This document shows, piece after piece, positions 52,975 to 61,725 of a DNA stretch of 64,000 nucleotides. Every line of letters begins with the position of its first letter. Position 1 is the stretch's first letter. The translations under genes and the position numbers were made by a program. The stretch comes from CAZBSE01 sp964578625 (GTDB taxonomy: Bacteria; Actinomycetota; Humimicrobiia; Humimicrobiales; Humimicrobiaceae). The notes beneath the pieces are model-generated. The model was not told the DNA's origin and made no database searches. It saw nothing but the letters and a program-made list of their open reading frames with translations. Location: positions 1 to 64,000 of the forward strand of contig CAZODQ010000007.1 of NCBI GenBank assembly GCA_964578625.1, given 5' to 3'.

Positions 52975-53718
52975 TTATTCCCATTTAAAAGTTACAGTTG
53001 ATATGATCGCCCCCACTACCAGAAGGCCCAAAATAACAGCCAGATCCAGCCAGTGGTCTCCCCAGCTATTGCCTGCCCATAATCCTTTCATGAAACGTAC
53101 CACATAAGTGAGAGGGAGATATTTACTTATATTACTCACTTTATCTCCAAGGACTTCAAGGGGTATGGCTGCTCCGGAGAGAAACATCATAGGGAAGGCC
53201 ATAACCATTCCTGTTATCTGTGCAACTCTGGCAGTGGGCGATAGGCTTGCAACCAGATATCCAAATGAGAAAAAAGATAGAGAGGAAATCGTAAAGCCTG
53301 CAAATACACTGAAGATGTTTCCTTCAAATTGTGCATTATAGACAAATCTTCCTATTAAAAAAAGCAGTGTCACACCTATAAGAGCCATTATAAAATAGGT
53401 AAAGACATTGGCAAAAAGATAGATTGCCGGAGATATTGGTGTTGAGTGATACCTTTTTAATACCCCCTTTTCTCTGTCCCCGGCAGTAGAAATAGGAACA
53501 CTCATAAGTCCTACAGTAATAATAATCAGGCTCATATATGCGGGAAGTTGGGAATCAATAAAGCCGCTGCCTCCAAAATCAGGAATAGGTTCGTTTCCAT
53601 AGATAAATCCAAACAGAAGTAATATCAAGGGAGCATAAAGGAGGGTGAAGAAAGTTGCCATGGGCTCCCGCAGGTATAGTTTTGATTGAATTACTGTAAG
53701 CCTAAATAATGATCTCAA
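52975..53718 (-). CDS. ABC-2 type transporter permease
   Basis: 247 residues, six membrane segments. Seen: MATFFTLLYAPLILLLFGFI near the N-terminus, VGLMSVPISTAGDREKGVLK, and a RYHSTPISPAIYLFANVF loop, then MVMAFPMMFLSGAAIPLEVL. It starts at TTG 53718 behind GGAGG. It pairs with the ATPase 8 bases upstream. Not closely similar to the other permease in this window. Confidence 0.9.
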   Translation of the reverse strand: MRSLFRLTVIQSKLYLREPMATFFTLLYAPLILLLFGFIYGNEPIPDFGGSGFIDSQLPAYMSLIIITVGLMSVPISTAGDREKGVLKRYHSTPISPAIYLFANVFTYFIMALIGVTLLFLIGRFVYNAQFEGNIFSVFAGFTISSLSFFSFGYLVASLSPTARVAQITGMVMAFPMMFLSGAAIPLEVLGDKVSNISKYLPLTYVVRFMKGLWAGNSWGDHWLDLAVILGLLVVGAIISTVTFKWE

Positions 53719-53726
53719 TTTACCTC

Positions 53727-54644
53727 CTATCCCCGTATTTCCTTGCCGGTCAGGGTTAGAAATACGTCTTCAAGTGTTGCCTGCTCGGTTCTAAGGTCAT
53801 AAAAATCGATATTCTCCCTGACTAAAAAATTAACTGTATCCCGGACCATTTTATTGTCCTTACCGAATATAATTATTTTGTCACCTGATTTTTCGTATCT
53901 ACTTATACTCTTAATAACATTTAATGTATCTAACTGAAAATCTCCGGCTACGCTGAACATAAGCTTGTTTTCAATTTTTATATTTCTGATCAGATTTTGA
54001 GGCGTATCCAGGGCGATTATTTTCCCATGGTCCATAATTGCCACCCTTTTGCACAATCTCTCGGCCTCTTCCATATAGTGCGTGGTAAGAAATATGGTCT
54101 TTCCTTTATTATTTACAGAAGTTATAAGCTCCCAGGTCGCTCTTCTTGCCTGGGGGTCCAGACCGGTAGTAAGTTCATCAAGAAAAACCAGTTCAGGATC
54201 GTTTATAAGCGAAAGTGCGATAAAAAGCCTCTGTTTTTGACCTCCTGAAAGCCTGCTGAAATAGGAGCCTTTCTTGTCATCCAGACCCAGGTCTTTTAAA
54301 AGAGAATCATATTTTATGGTTTTACTGTAAAAAGATGAAAACAGATCGATGGCTTCCCATACTTTTATTCTGCCGGGAAGCTCAGACTCCTGAAGCTGTA
54401 TACCTATGGAATCCCTTAAAAGTCTTCCACTGGTGACTGGGTTCAACCCCAGAACCTTTAGATTTCCCGAATCTGATTTTCTTAGGCCCTCGATACATTC
54501 TATAGTAGTAGTTTTGCCGGCTCCGTTAGGACCGACCAGCCCGAATATTTCTCCCCTGAAAACCTCAAACGAAATGTCATCAATTGCTTTTATTTTGCCG
54601 TAAGATCTAAACAGATTTTCTACCTGTACTATAACTTCGCTCAT
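53727..54644 (-). CDS. ABC transporter ATP-binding protein
   Basis: 305 residues. Walker A GPNGAGKTTT, Q-loop IQLQESELPGRI, signature LSGGQKQRLFIAL, Walker B LVFLDELTTGLD (Leu replaces the common Pro after the catalytic Glu) and H-loop FLTTHYMEEAERL. The C-terminal part ends QATLEDVFLTLTGKEI, typical of drug- or antibiotic-type exporters. Forms an exporter with the downstream permease; substrate unknown. Confidence 0.92.
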   Translation of the reverse strand: MSEVIVQVENLFRSYGKIKAIDDISFEVFRGEIFGLVGPNGAGKTTTIECIEGLRKSDSGNLKVLGLNPVTSGRLLRDSIGIQLQESELPGRIKVWEAIDLFSSFYSKTIKYDSLLKDLGLDDKKGSYFSRLSGGQKQRLFIALSLINDPELVFLDELTTGLDPQARRATWELITSVNNKGKTIFLTTHYMEEAERLCKRVAIMDHGKIIALDTPQNLIRNIKIENKLMFSVAGDFQLDTLNVIKSISRYEKSGDKIIIFGKDNKMVRDTVNFLVRENIDFYDLRTEQATLEDVFLTLTGKEIRG

Positions 54645-54853
54645 AATCCAGTATTATATAAATGTTAGTATATGATTTTTTAAATTATAATGAGATTTTT
54701 AAAATCAATCAAGTAAGCAGCTTGATAAAATTTAAGCATTATAAATAAAAACGTGCATTGGTATTAAAAATCCTTTTTATATTTCAAATCTACTGCCAAT
54801 AAGCTAAAATAGATAAACGGAATTTTAATTATTAATACTCAGCTGTATTGAAA

Positions 54854-55288
54854 ATGAGATGTTATCTTACAGGGTCTAAGGCCTGTAGTCTAAAAATAAA
54901 AGAAAATCCCGGCCAGGTATTTATTGCTTATAATTATAAATATAAGAATGTGGAAAAAGTTGTTGAAGAAGCAGTGTTTCCCGTACTTAAAAAAATAGGA
55001 TTAAAATATAAGGTGGCCAGGCTTGAAGTAAGGACCAAGGATTTTTTTTGTAAAATATGCGAACTTGTCCAGGAATCAAAATACTTTCTGGCAAATCTTA
55101 CCAATCCGACTTTTAATGTCGGTCTGGAACTGGGACTGGCTTTAGGGCTGGAAAAAGAAATTATCCTGATTGCAAGCAGGAGGACTAAGATACCTTCAGA
55201 TCTTGTGCGACAGGAAGTTATTTTTTATTCTAGGGATATGGAAGATCTTAAAGATAAAGTAATTAGATGCATAAAGAATAACTACTAA
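54854..55288 (+). CDS. Small TIR-like / nucleoside-deoxyribosyltransferase-like protein
   Basis: 144 residues from ATG 54854 (a TTG two codons earlier is possible). A flavodoxin-like pattern is seen: QVFIAYNYKYKNVEKVVEEA (strand and helix), ICELVQESKYFLANLTNPTF and NVGLELGLALGLEKEIILIA. The N(V/P)xxELGxAxxxxKxxI(L)I motif with a central Glu is typical of stand-alone TIR-like and deoxyribosyltransferase-like domains that act on NAD or nucleosides. No partner domain is fused. It converges on the P-type ATPase gene. Enzyme activity is uncertain. Confidence 0.65.
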   Translation: MRCYLTGSKACSLKIKENPGQVFIAYNYKYKNVEKVVEEAVFPVLKKIGLKYKVARLEVRTKDFFCKICELVQESKYFLANLTNPTFNVGLELGLALGLEKEIILIASRRTKIPSDLVRQEVIFYSRDMEDLKDKVIRCIKNNY

Positions 55289-55292
55289 CATT

Positions 55293-58085
55293 TTATTTGC
55301 TGCTGCTGGGAGTAATACCTGCTTTTCTCCTTTTATAGATAATCTCATTTATGAAGTTTATTATAAGAACGCTTATTACCGAGCATGCAATAATTAAAAT
55401 CCAGTGGTATAAGCCAAGGCTTGCAGTTTTAAATACACCCTGGAGCCATGGTATGTAAATTATCCCGATTTGGAGCAGTATCGATACAATGACGGCAAGG
55501 TCTAAATATTTATTCTCCAGGATATTTCTCCTGAAGATGCCTTTGTCTTCAAACCTGAAATTAAAAGTATGCAGAAGCTGTGTTATTACCAGGGTGGTAA
55601 AGACGGAAGTCTGGAAAATCTCCCGGTCATAAGAAAGATCTTGGGTGCTGAAGAGAATGGGACCTGCAAAGTATACAAAAAGTGCTCCCATAGTTAAAAT
55701 AATACCCTGCCATAAAATTGTGTAAAGCCCTCTCCTGCTTAAGATATGTTCCTTTTTCTTGACAGCCTTTCTGTTCATAATATCTTTTTCAGGAGGGTCT
55801 ATACCAAGTGCCATGGCAGGCAGTCCGTCTGTTATAAGGTTCATCCAGAGAATTTGAACCGGCAGCAGTGGAATATAGAGAAATCCTCTCTGGCCGGTCA
55901 TAAGATAAAATATATAATCACCTGCTAATATGGAGATAAACATCAGGAGTACTTCCGAAATATTACATGAGAGCAGGAACAGTATGAATTTTTTCAGGTT
56001 ATCATATATTACTCTTCCCTGTTTTACGGCTTTTACTATAGTGGCAAAATTATCATCGGTTAAAATCATATCGCTTGATTCTTTACTTACGTCAGTCCCA
56101 ACTATGCCCATTGCCACACCAATATCGGCTTTTTTCAGTGAGGGGGCATCATTTATTCCATCACCGGTCATAGCCACTATATGTCTGTTTTTCTTTAGAG
56201 CTTCTACAATATCTACTTTATTGGCCGGAGAGACTCTGGCAAATATTCTTATATCTTCAATCTGGTTTTCAAGTTCCTCTCTGGTCATTGCACCAAATTC
56301 TGCACCGTCAATGATTTTATCGGCTGGGCCAAGTATCCCCAGTTCCTCCCCTATGGCCTTGGCAGTTATTTTATGGTCGCCGGTTACCATAATGATTTTA
56401 ATATTGGCTTTTTTACACTTTTCAATGGCGTCGTATACTTCCGGCCTGGGCGGGTCTATCATTCCTGCTATGCCTAGATATACAAGGTCCTCTTCTGATT
56501 CTTTTATTTTTTCAGCATCAGGGAGACTGTCCAGGTATTTAAAGGCAAAAGCCAGATTTCTCATTGCCTTACCGGCAAGATTAAGATTGTTTTTACTGAT
56601 TTTTTCCCTGTCATTATCAGTTAAATTTTCTATCCTGCCATTTTTTATTATTTTGGTACATTTACCCGTGATCACCTCGGGAGCTCCCTTTGAAAACAGG
56701 ATAAATCTTCGGCCGGTACCATTACAGCCGGCGGGTGTTTTATTGATGGTGGTCATCATCTTACGGTCGGAATCAAAAGGTTCTTCCAGAATCCTGGGGT
56801 AATCTTTTTCAAGTTTACTTTTATCTGTTGAGTAGAAACTGCCCAATTCAATCAGTGCTGCTTCGGTAGGATCTCCGGCAATTTTCCCGGTTTCCTTGTT
56901 TGTGTAGTATGCGTCATTACACAGGACAGCATTTTCAATCAATATTTTAAGGGCATCAAGATCATCTAAGTCATTTAGGATTAGGGGAATTTTTATACTA
57001 TTTTTATCTTTCTTACTATATTTTTCTATAAAATCATTATAGTCCTTGATTTCATTTAGACCTGAAAAGATTCTTCGTACTATCATTTTATTCTCAGTAA
57101 GAGTTCCTGTTTTATCCGTGCAGATAACAGAAACGCTGCCCAGAGTCTCAACAGAGCTTAATCTCCTTACGATTGCATTATTTTTTGCCATCCTCTGGAC
57201 GCCAAGTGCTAGGGAAACCGTGACTATGGCCGGTAATCCTTCGGGTATGGACGCGACTGCAAGTGCAACAGCAACCAGGAGCATCTGCGCGACTGAATTG
57301 CCTTTAAATATTCCTGACAGAAAAACAATCACACTTACAGCAAGGCATATTATACCGATTTTCTTACCCACAGTTTTTAATTCAATTTGAAGGGGAGTAA
57401 GTTCTTCTTCCTCCTGGACCATACTGGCAATTTTACCTATCTCTGTATGGGATCCTGTTCCGGTGACTACTGCGCTGCATCTTCCCTTGACAATTGTAGT
57501 ACCGCTGAACAGCATGTTTTTCTTATCACCGAGCGGAATATTTGTTTTTTTAATAGCAGCGGTGATTTTATTTACCGGGAGGGATTCACCGGTAATGATT
57601 GATTCATTAATCTGAAGGTTTACCTGATCTATGATTCTGCTGTCTGCAGGTACAAGGTCTCCGACGGCAAGTTTTATAATATCACCCGGAACTAAATTTT
57701 TGGAATAAATATTTATTTCATGTCTATCTCTTATAACTAAAGCACTGGGGGAGGCAAGTTCTTTTAATGCCTGCAGGGCTCTTTCAGCCCTGAACTCCTG
57801 AATAAAGCCTAAAATTGAATTTACTATCAGGATGATAAGTATAACAACTGCATCTGTAGCTTCCCTTATGATTATACCTGAGATAAATGCGGCAGCGATA
57901 AGTATCCATATCATAAAGTCATTGAACTGTGAGATGAATATTTTAAACGGTGACCGCCCTTTTTTTTCCTCTAACTGGTTATATCCATAGCGGTTTATCC
58001 GCTCCCCGGCTTCTTTCTGGCTTATCCCGGTCCCGGGATCAGTTTTTAGTATTTTTAAAACATCCAGGGCTGATTTTGTATGCAA
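55293..58085 (-). CDS. P2-type cation-transporting ATPase (calcium-pump-like), probable AUA start upstream
   Basis: 930 residues from TTG 58085. Seen: actuator motif TGESLPV (about 165), membrane motif PEGLPAIVTV (281-290), phosphorylation site CTDKTGTLTENKM (Asp324), KGAPEVI, MTGDGINDAPSLKKADIGVA, and ten membrane segments. The pattern is that of SERCA/PMCA-like pumps that export Ca2+ or similar. The TTG has no ribosome site. The frame is open upstream, and ATA at 58142 lies 7 bases after GGGAGG (58155-58150), adding 19 residues, so the true start may be AUA. Confidence 0.93.
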   Translation of the reverse strand: MHTKSALDVLKILKTDPGTGISQKEAGERINRYGYNQLEEKKGRSPFKIFISQFNDFMIWILIAAAFISGIIIREATDAVVILIILIVNSILGFIQEFRAERALQALKELASPSALVIRDRHEINIYSKNLVPGDIIKLAVGDLVPADSRIIDQVNLQINESIITGESLPVNKITAAIKKTNIPLGDKKNMLFSGTTIVKGRCSAVVTGTGSHTEIGKIASMVQEEEELTPLQIELKTVGKKIGIICLAVSVIVFLSGIFKGNSVAQMLLVAVALAVASIPEGLPAIVTVSLALGVQRMAKNNAIVRRLSSVETLGSVSVICTDKTGTLTENKMIVRRIFSGLNEIKDYNDFIEKYSKKDKNSIKIPLILNDLDDLDALKILIENAVLCNDAYYTNKETGKIAGDPTEAALIELGSFYSTDKSKLEKDYPRILEEPFDSDRKMMTTINKTPAGCNGTGRRFILFSKGAPEVITGKCTKIIKNGRIENLTDNDREKISKNNLNLAGKAMRNLAFAFKYLDSLPDAEKIKESEEDLVYLGIAGMIDPPRPEVYDAIEKCKKANIKIIMVTGDHKITAKAIGEELGILGPADKIIDGAEFGAMTREELENQIEDIRIFARVSPANKVDIVEALKKNRHIVAMTGDGINDAPSLKKADIGVAMGIVGTDVSKESSDMILTDDNFATIVKAVKQGRVIYDNLKKFILFLLSCNISEVLLMFISILAGDYIFYLMTGQRGFLYIPLLPVQILWMNLITDGLPAMALGIDPPEKDIMNRKAVKKKEHILSRRGLYTILWQGIILTMGALFVYFAGPILFSTQDLSYDREIFQTSVFTTLVITQLLHTFNFRFEDKGIFRRNILENKYLDLAVIVSILLQIGIIYIPWLQGVFKTASLGLYHWILIIACSVISVLIINFINEIIYKRRKAGITPSSSK

Positions 58086-58263
58086 AAATGAACTGTTAGA
58101 AAAAGCAGGATTTAGCCCAGATCTGTCGGTTTTATTTTTTATTGTAATTCCTCCCTTTTCCGTTTTCTTGAATATTATCTGTTTGAAAATAATTAAATTT
58201 ACGGATTATTAAATATTAAATCATATATGTTGCGGTGAGTAAATTATAAAAGGCGGCAAATTA

Positions 58264-59121
58264 TTATTTACTCCAGATATTGTGAAACATTTCCCATTCG
58301 GAAATATGGCTTCTTATATATCTTTCAATTATCGCAATTAATTTTACCATATTGTTTGATATCAATGTCTCCTTATTGCCTTCTCTTATAAGATCTACAG
58401 GCTCTTCAATAATCAGTAAATGGTTGTATTTGTCTTTCCTCCAGATAAAACTCGGTACCAGTGATGCTCCTGATTTTAATGCTATCTGGAGGGCACCGGT
58501 AGGAAGATAAGCAGTTTTTCCAAAGAATTTAAAAGGCTTTGCCGCCTGCCCGGTAGGATCCCAGTCAGTAGGTATCGCTATTATTTCATTGTTTTTAAGT
58601 ATCTTAAAGATGCTCAGCATCCTGTTAATATAAAGTGTCTTGAGCCCTTTTGATGATCTTTTTGATTCAAAGAATTTCCCTACGAGTTTATTTTTCCTGA
58701 CCAGGCTGGTACCCCATATCCTGTATCCTTCTACTGCTAATCTACAGGCACCCCATTCAAAATTTCCGATGTGAGAGGTAAAAATAACTACCCCTTTTCC
58801 TTTCAGCAGCGCGCTGTCAAGATTTTCAAGACCTTTTACTTCTATCCTTTGCTTTAGTTTATCTTTAGAGATAACAGAATGTTTTAAAAAGTCTATGATG
58901 TTCTTCCCCCAGTTTATATAGATTTTTTTTGCTATATTATGAGTTTCCTTGTCGTACGGGCTGAGACCAAGTGCTATGGATATATTTTTTTTGATAATTC
59001 CGACATTTACACCGGTTAAAAACCAAAGCATTGCACCGACAACAGCGATGCAATATGAAATAGGGTAGGGGGTTGCAACAGCAATAAATTCAAGGATCCT
59101 ATATCCTATATATCCAAACAT
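58264..59121 (-). CDS. Lysophospholipid acyltransferase (LpxL/HtrB-like)
   Basis: 285 residues. N-terminal hydrophobic segment (EFIAVATPYPISYCIAVVGA), then the catalytic HxxxxE motif in FTSHIGNFEWGACRL (His117, Glu122) and the conserved NNEIIAIPTDWDPTGQAAKP and FGKTAYLPTGALQIALKSGA. The family acylates lipid A precursors in Gram-negatives and phosphatidylinositol mannosides in Actinobacteria. No other LPS gene is visible here, so the substrate is open. Confidence 0.9.
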   Translation of the reverse strand: MFGYIGYRILEFIAVATPYPISYCIAVVGAMLWFLTGVNVGIIKKNISIALGLSPYDKETHNIAKKIYINWGKNIIDFLKHSVISKDKLKQRIEVKGLENLDSALLKGKGVVIFTSHIGNFEWGACRLAVEGYRIWGTSLVRKNKLVGKFFESKRSSKGLKTLYINRMLSIFKILKNNEIIAIPTDWDPTGQAAKPFKFFGKTAYLPTGALQIALKSGASLVPSFIWRKDKYNHLLIIEEPVDLIREGNKETLISNNMVKLIAIIERYIRSHISEWEMFHNIWSK

Positions 59122-59265
59122 CAGTGCTCTCTTTCTTAAGAAGATATTGTATAATAATAATAAATTTTAGTTATAAAATGAAGTTTTTATAGCAAGGACC
59201 GGTCTAATAAGACTATAAATACAAAATTTATTATATATTCACTAACAATGGGAGAAGTTCTAACT

Positions 59266-60423
59266 ATGACAGATAAAGAAAATAAAGTTTCCAGTCTTGA
59301 GGCGATACTGAATTATATACCCACAGGGAAGCCAGTGGTAAGTATTTATCTTCTGGTAGACGGTTCCAGAGTGATAAAAAAAGACTACCAGACAAAATTA
59401 AATTCCATGATTGCTGCTACGAGAGAGAAGATCGAAGCCGATGCCGAATTAGACAGAAGCCAGAAAAAGGAAGTGTTTGAGACTCTTGAAAAAGTGAAAA
59501 CGTATATAAACGATAAGTTTAGAGCTGATTCCACCAGGACCGTCGTGATTTTTTCCTCGGCAGACGGACTCTGGAGGGAATTTAGGATCCCTATAATAAT
59601 GGGGTCAAAAATAATTGTCGATCCCAAGCCGTACACTCAGAATATAAGGTCCCTTATAAATAATTCAAAAAGATACGGTGTACTTCTTTTAGATAGAGAA
59701 AAGGCACAGATATATTCACTATATCTTGGGGAGATCAACCAGTATCTTGCAGCATTTATAAGCGACGTTCCGTCAAAAGTCAATTTTAAAAGTCAAGCTG
59801 CTTTTAGAGAGAAAAAAATCCTGGGAAGATTGGAAGAGAAGCTGCACCATTTCTTCAAGCAGGTAAATGATAAAGCTATGGAACTTTTTAAAGAAAAAAA
59901 GTTTGATTACTTGATTTTAGCAGGCAGGAGAGAAATAATTCCCAAATTTACAAATTATCTTCATAGTTATCTTCAGTCAAACTATATTGGAAGCATTGAT
60001 GCCGAACCTGATTCAAGTATTTCTTTTATCAAAGAGAAGGCTAAAGAGGTCATAGACAAAATCGAAGTTAAATCAAAGAATGATCTGGTTGACAGATTGA
60101 TTAATGAATATAATCCCAACGGAATGGGTGTTCTGGGTATTGATGCAGTGGTAAAGTATTTGTTGATCGAACAGATAAGGACTTTAATATATGACAGGCA
60201 GTTTACACATGAGGGTTATATCTGCAATGCATGCCGCTACATAACTATTGAAAAGAAGGACAGATGTCCTTATTGTAAAGGAGATCTGATATTTTACAGT
60301 GATATAGTAGATGAGATTGTTGAAGGTGCCCTGGGTCAGGGATGTGAGATTGTAGATATAGAAGGTAATAAAAAACTGGTAAAAGCCGGAAGCATCGGCG
60401 CTGTATTAAGGTATAAATTATAG
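59266..60423 (+). CDS. baeRF10-family protein (bacterial relative of archaeo-eukaryotic release factor 1)
   Basis: About 385 residues from ATG 59266, which follows GGGAGAAG (59250-59257); an ATG at 59248 overlaps that site. Seen: VVSIYLLVDG, YGVLLLDREKAQIYSLYLGE (typical of the family), DYLILAGRREIIPKFTNYLH, and a C-terminal zinc ribbon CNACRY...CPYCKG followed by EGALGQGCEIVDIEG. No GGQ motif was found, so it is not a normal release factor. Suggested roles of such proteins are in ribosome rescue or stress; unproven. Confidence 0.82.
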   Translation: MTDKENKVSSLEAILNYIPTGKPVVSIYLLVDGSRVIKKDYQTKLNSMIAATREKIEADAELDRSQKKEVFETLEKVKTYINDKFRADSTRTVVIFSSADGLWREFRIPIIMGSKIIVDPKPYTQNIRSLINNSKRYGVLLLDREKAQIYSLYLGEINQYLAAFISDVPSKVNFKSQAAFREKKILGRLEEKLHHFFKQVNDKAMELFKEKKFDYLILAGRREIIPKFTNYLHSYLQSNYIGSIDAEPDSSISFIKEKAKEVIDKIEVKSKNDLVDRLINEYNPNGMGVLGIDAVVKYLLIEQIRTLIYDRQFTHEGYICNACRYITIEKKDRCPYCKGDLIFYSDIVDEIVEGALGQGCEIVDIEGNKKLVKAGSIGAVLRYKL

Positions 60424-60434
60424 CAGTGCAGGTT

Positions 60435-60890
60435 TTATTTTGGCTTCTGTAATTCCGAGAGTTCCTTTGTGAACTGCTTGATATTATTAAACTGTTTGTA
60501 GACGGAAGCAAATCTAATATATGCGACTTTATCCAGGCCTTTTAATCTTTTAAGGACCAGGTTTCCTATTTCTCTGGAATGGATCTCATTAGAAGGCATA
60601 CTGGAGATCTCGCTTTCTATATCATCTACGATTTTATTTAATTCTTCTGTGCTTATATTCCTTTTTATACAGGCTCTTATTAATCCGCTGATTATTTTAT
60701 TTCTGTCGAAAGGCTGCCTGGTATTGTCTTTCTTTATGACTGCAATGGGTTGATTTTCAAGTCTTTCATAGGTGGTAAATCTTTTACCGCATTTTTCACA
60801 CATCCTTCTTCTTCTAACACTGTCATTAGAATCAGTTAATCTGGAATCTATGACTCTTGTATCAGGGTTTGAGCAGTAAGGACATTTCAT
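60435..60890 (-). CDS. nrdR: NrdR, ribonucleotide reductase repressor
   Basis: 151 residues. N-terminal zinc ribbon (MKCPYCSNPDTRVIDSR, RRRRMCEKCGKRFTTYERLE) and ATP-cone domain (VIKKDNTRQPFDRNKIISGL, GLDKVAYIRFASVYKQF). ATP or dATP binding controls repression of nrd genes. A pair of NrdR-box-like operators lies upstream of nrdJ. Its gene precedes plsY in the map by 3 bases and converges with the baeRF10 gene. Confidence 0.97.
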   Translation of the reverse strand: MKCPYCSNPDTRVIDSRLTDSNDSVRRRRMCEKCGKRFTTYERLENQPIAVIKKDNTRQPFDRNKIISGLIRACIKRNISTEELNKIVDDIESEISSMPSNEIHSREIGNLVLKRLKGLDKVAYIRFASVYKQFNNIKQFTKELSELQKPK

Positions 60891-60893
60891 TTT

Positions 60894-61538
60894 TTACATT
60901 CCTTTAAAAAATATCTTAAATAATTTTTTCATTACCGGGCTTACATCTTTTCTTCCTTCCGTGTAGTAAGATTTTAACAGGTTTCTGGCTTTTATGCTGT
61001 AGGTAAGTGTAATAAGAAGCCCAAAAATCAACCACCAGAAGCTTCCTTCATAGACCCAGAGAAAAAAAGAAAATATAAAGAATCCCAATGCAGTGGAAAC
61101 ATAAGTATCTTTAGTGATGAACAGTACTACAGGAATAAACAGAAGATAAAGAAAAGGAAAGGATATCGGTGTCAGGTAGAGCAGCCCACCCAAAAATGCA
61201 GAGACTCCCTTGCCTCCCTTAAAACCGATGTATATCATCCAGTTGTGGCCTATTACCGCGAAGACAACGGCAAGCAGCGGAACAAAAACATGTTCCGAAA
61301 ACCTTTCGGCAAGATAGGCCACGAGTGCTCCCTTTCCGATATCTGTGATTATTACCATGACTCCGGCAAATTTCCCTACATTGGAAATCGTATTCATCCC
61401 GCCGACGTTTTTGGTTCCCTCGTTTCTTATATCGATACCTTTTATTTTTCCTGCAATATATGCAGATGGGAAGGAACCAATAAGATATGATATTAGAAGA
61501 ATAGCTGCAGTATTCAAATAGAGATTTTGAAGAAGCAT
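60894..61538 (-). CDS. plsY: PlsY, acyl-phosphate:glycerol-3-phosphate acyltransferase
   Basis: First step of phospholipid synthesis, in the membrane. 214 residues, about five to six membrane segments. Conserved motifs: LIGSFPSAYIAGKIKGIDIR with the Ser of motif 1, NEGTKNVGGMN (usually GSGNxGATN; here the Ser and Ala positions vary), and HNWMIYIGFKGGKGVSAFLG. The ATG follows TAGGAG. Cotranscribed with nrdR downstream. Confidence 0.92.
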   Translation of the reverse strand: MLLQNLYLNTAAILLISYLIGSFPSAYIAGKIKGIDIRNEGTKNVGGMNTISNVGKFAGVMVIITDIGKGALVAYLAERFSEHVFVPLLAVVFAVIGHNWMIYIGFKGGKGVSAFLGGLLYLTPISFPFLYLLFIPVVLFITKDTYVSTALGFFIFSFFLWVYEGSFWWLIFGLLITLTYSIKARNLLKSYYTEGRKDVSPVMKKLFKIFFKGM

Positions 61539-61598
61539 TTATCTCCTAAAATTAATTGATAACATAAAAAATGACCGGACAATAAAACAGCAAGCTGC

Positions 61599-61610
61599 TT
61601 ATCGCGATAA
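61599..61610. promoter_or_regulatory. 12-bp perfect palindrome upstream of plsY, possible operator
   Basis: TTATCGCGATAA in the 187-base gap between the ABC exporter gene and plsY, about 60 bases before the plsY ATG. Function not known; it is GC-containing in a very AT-rich gap and perfectly symmetric. Confidence 0.25.
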
Positions 61611-61725
61611 TGCATTGATTATATCATAAAGAAAATTCATTAAAAAACGATAATGTATACAGTGTGAAATCTAATATTGATCTAATATGAAGTAAAATCT
61701 GAACAGCAAGGAAGGTGTCAGCTTT

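Noticed and set aside
55930..56802. 290-codon rightward open frame opposite the P-type ATPase
   Set aside because: Antisense shadow of a conserved domain; no ribosome site and no family resemblance.
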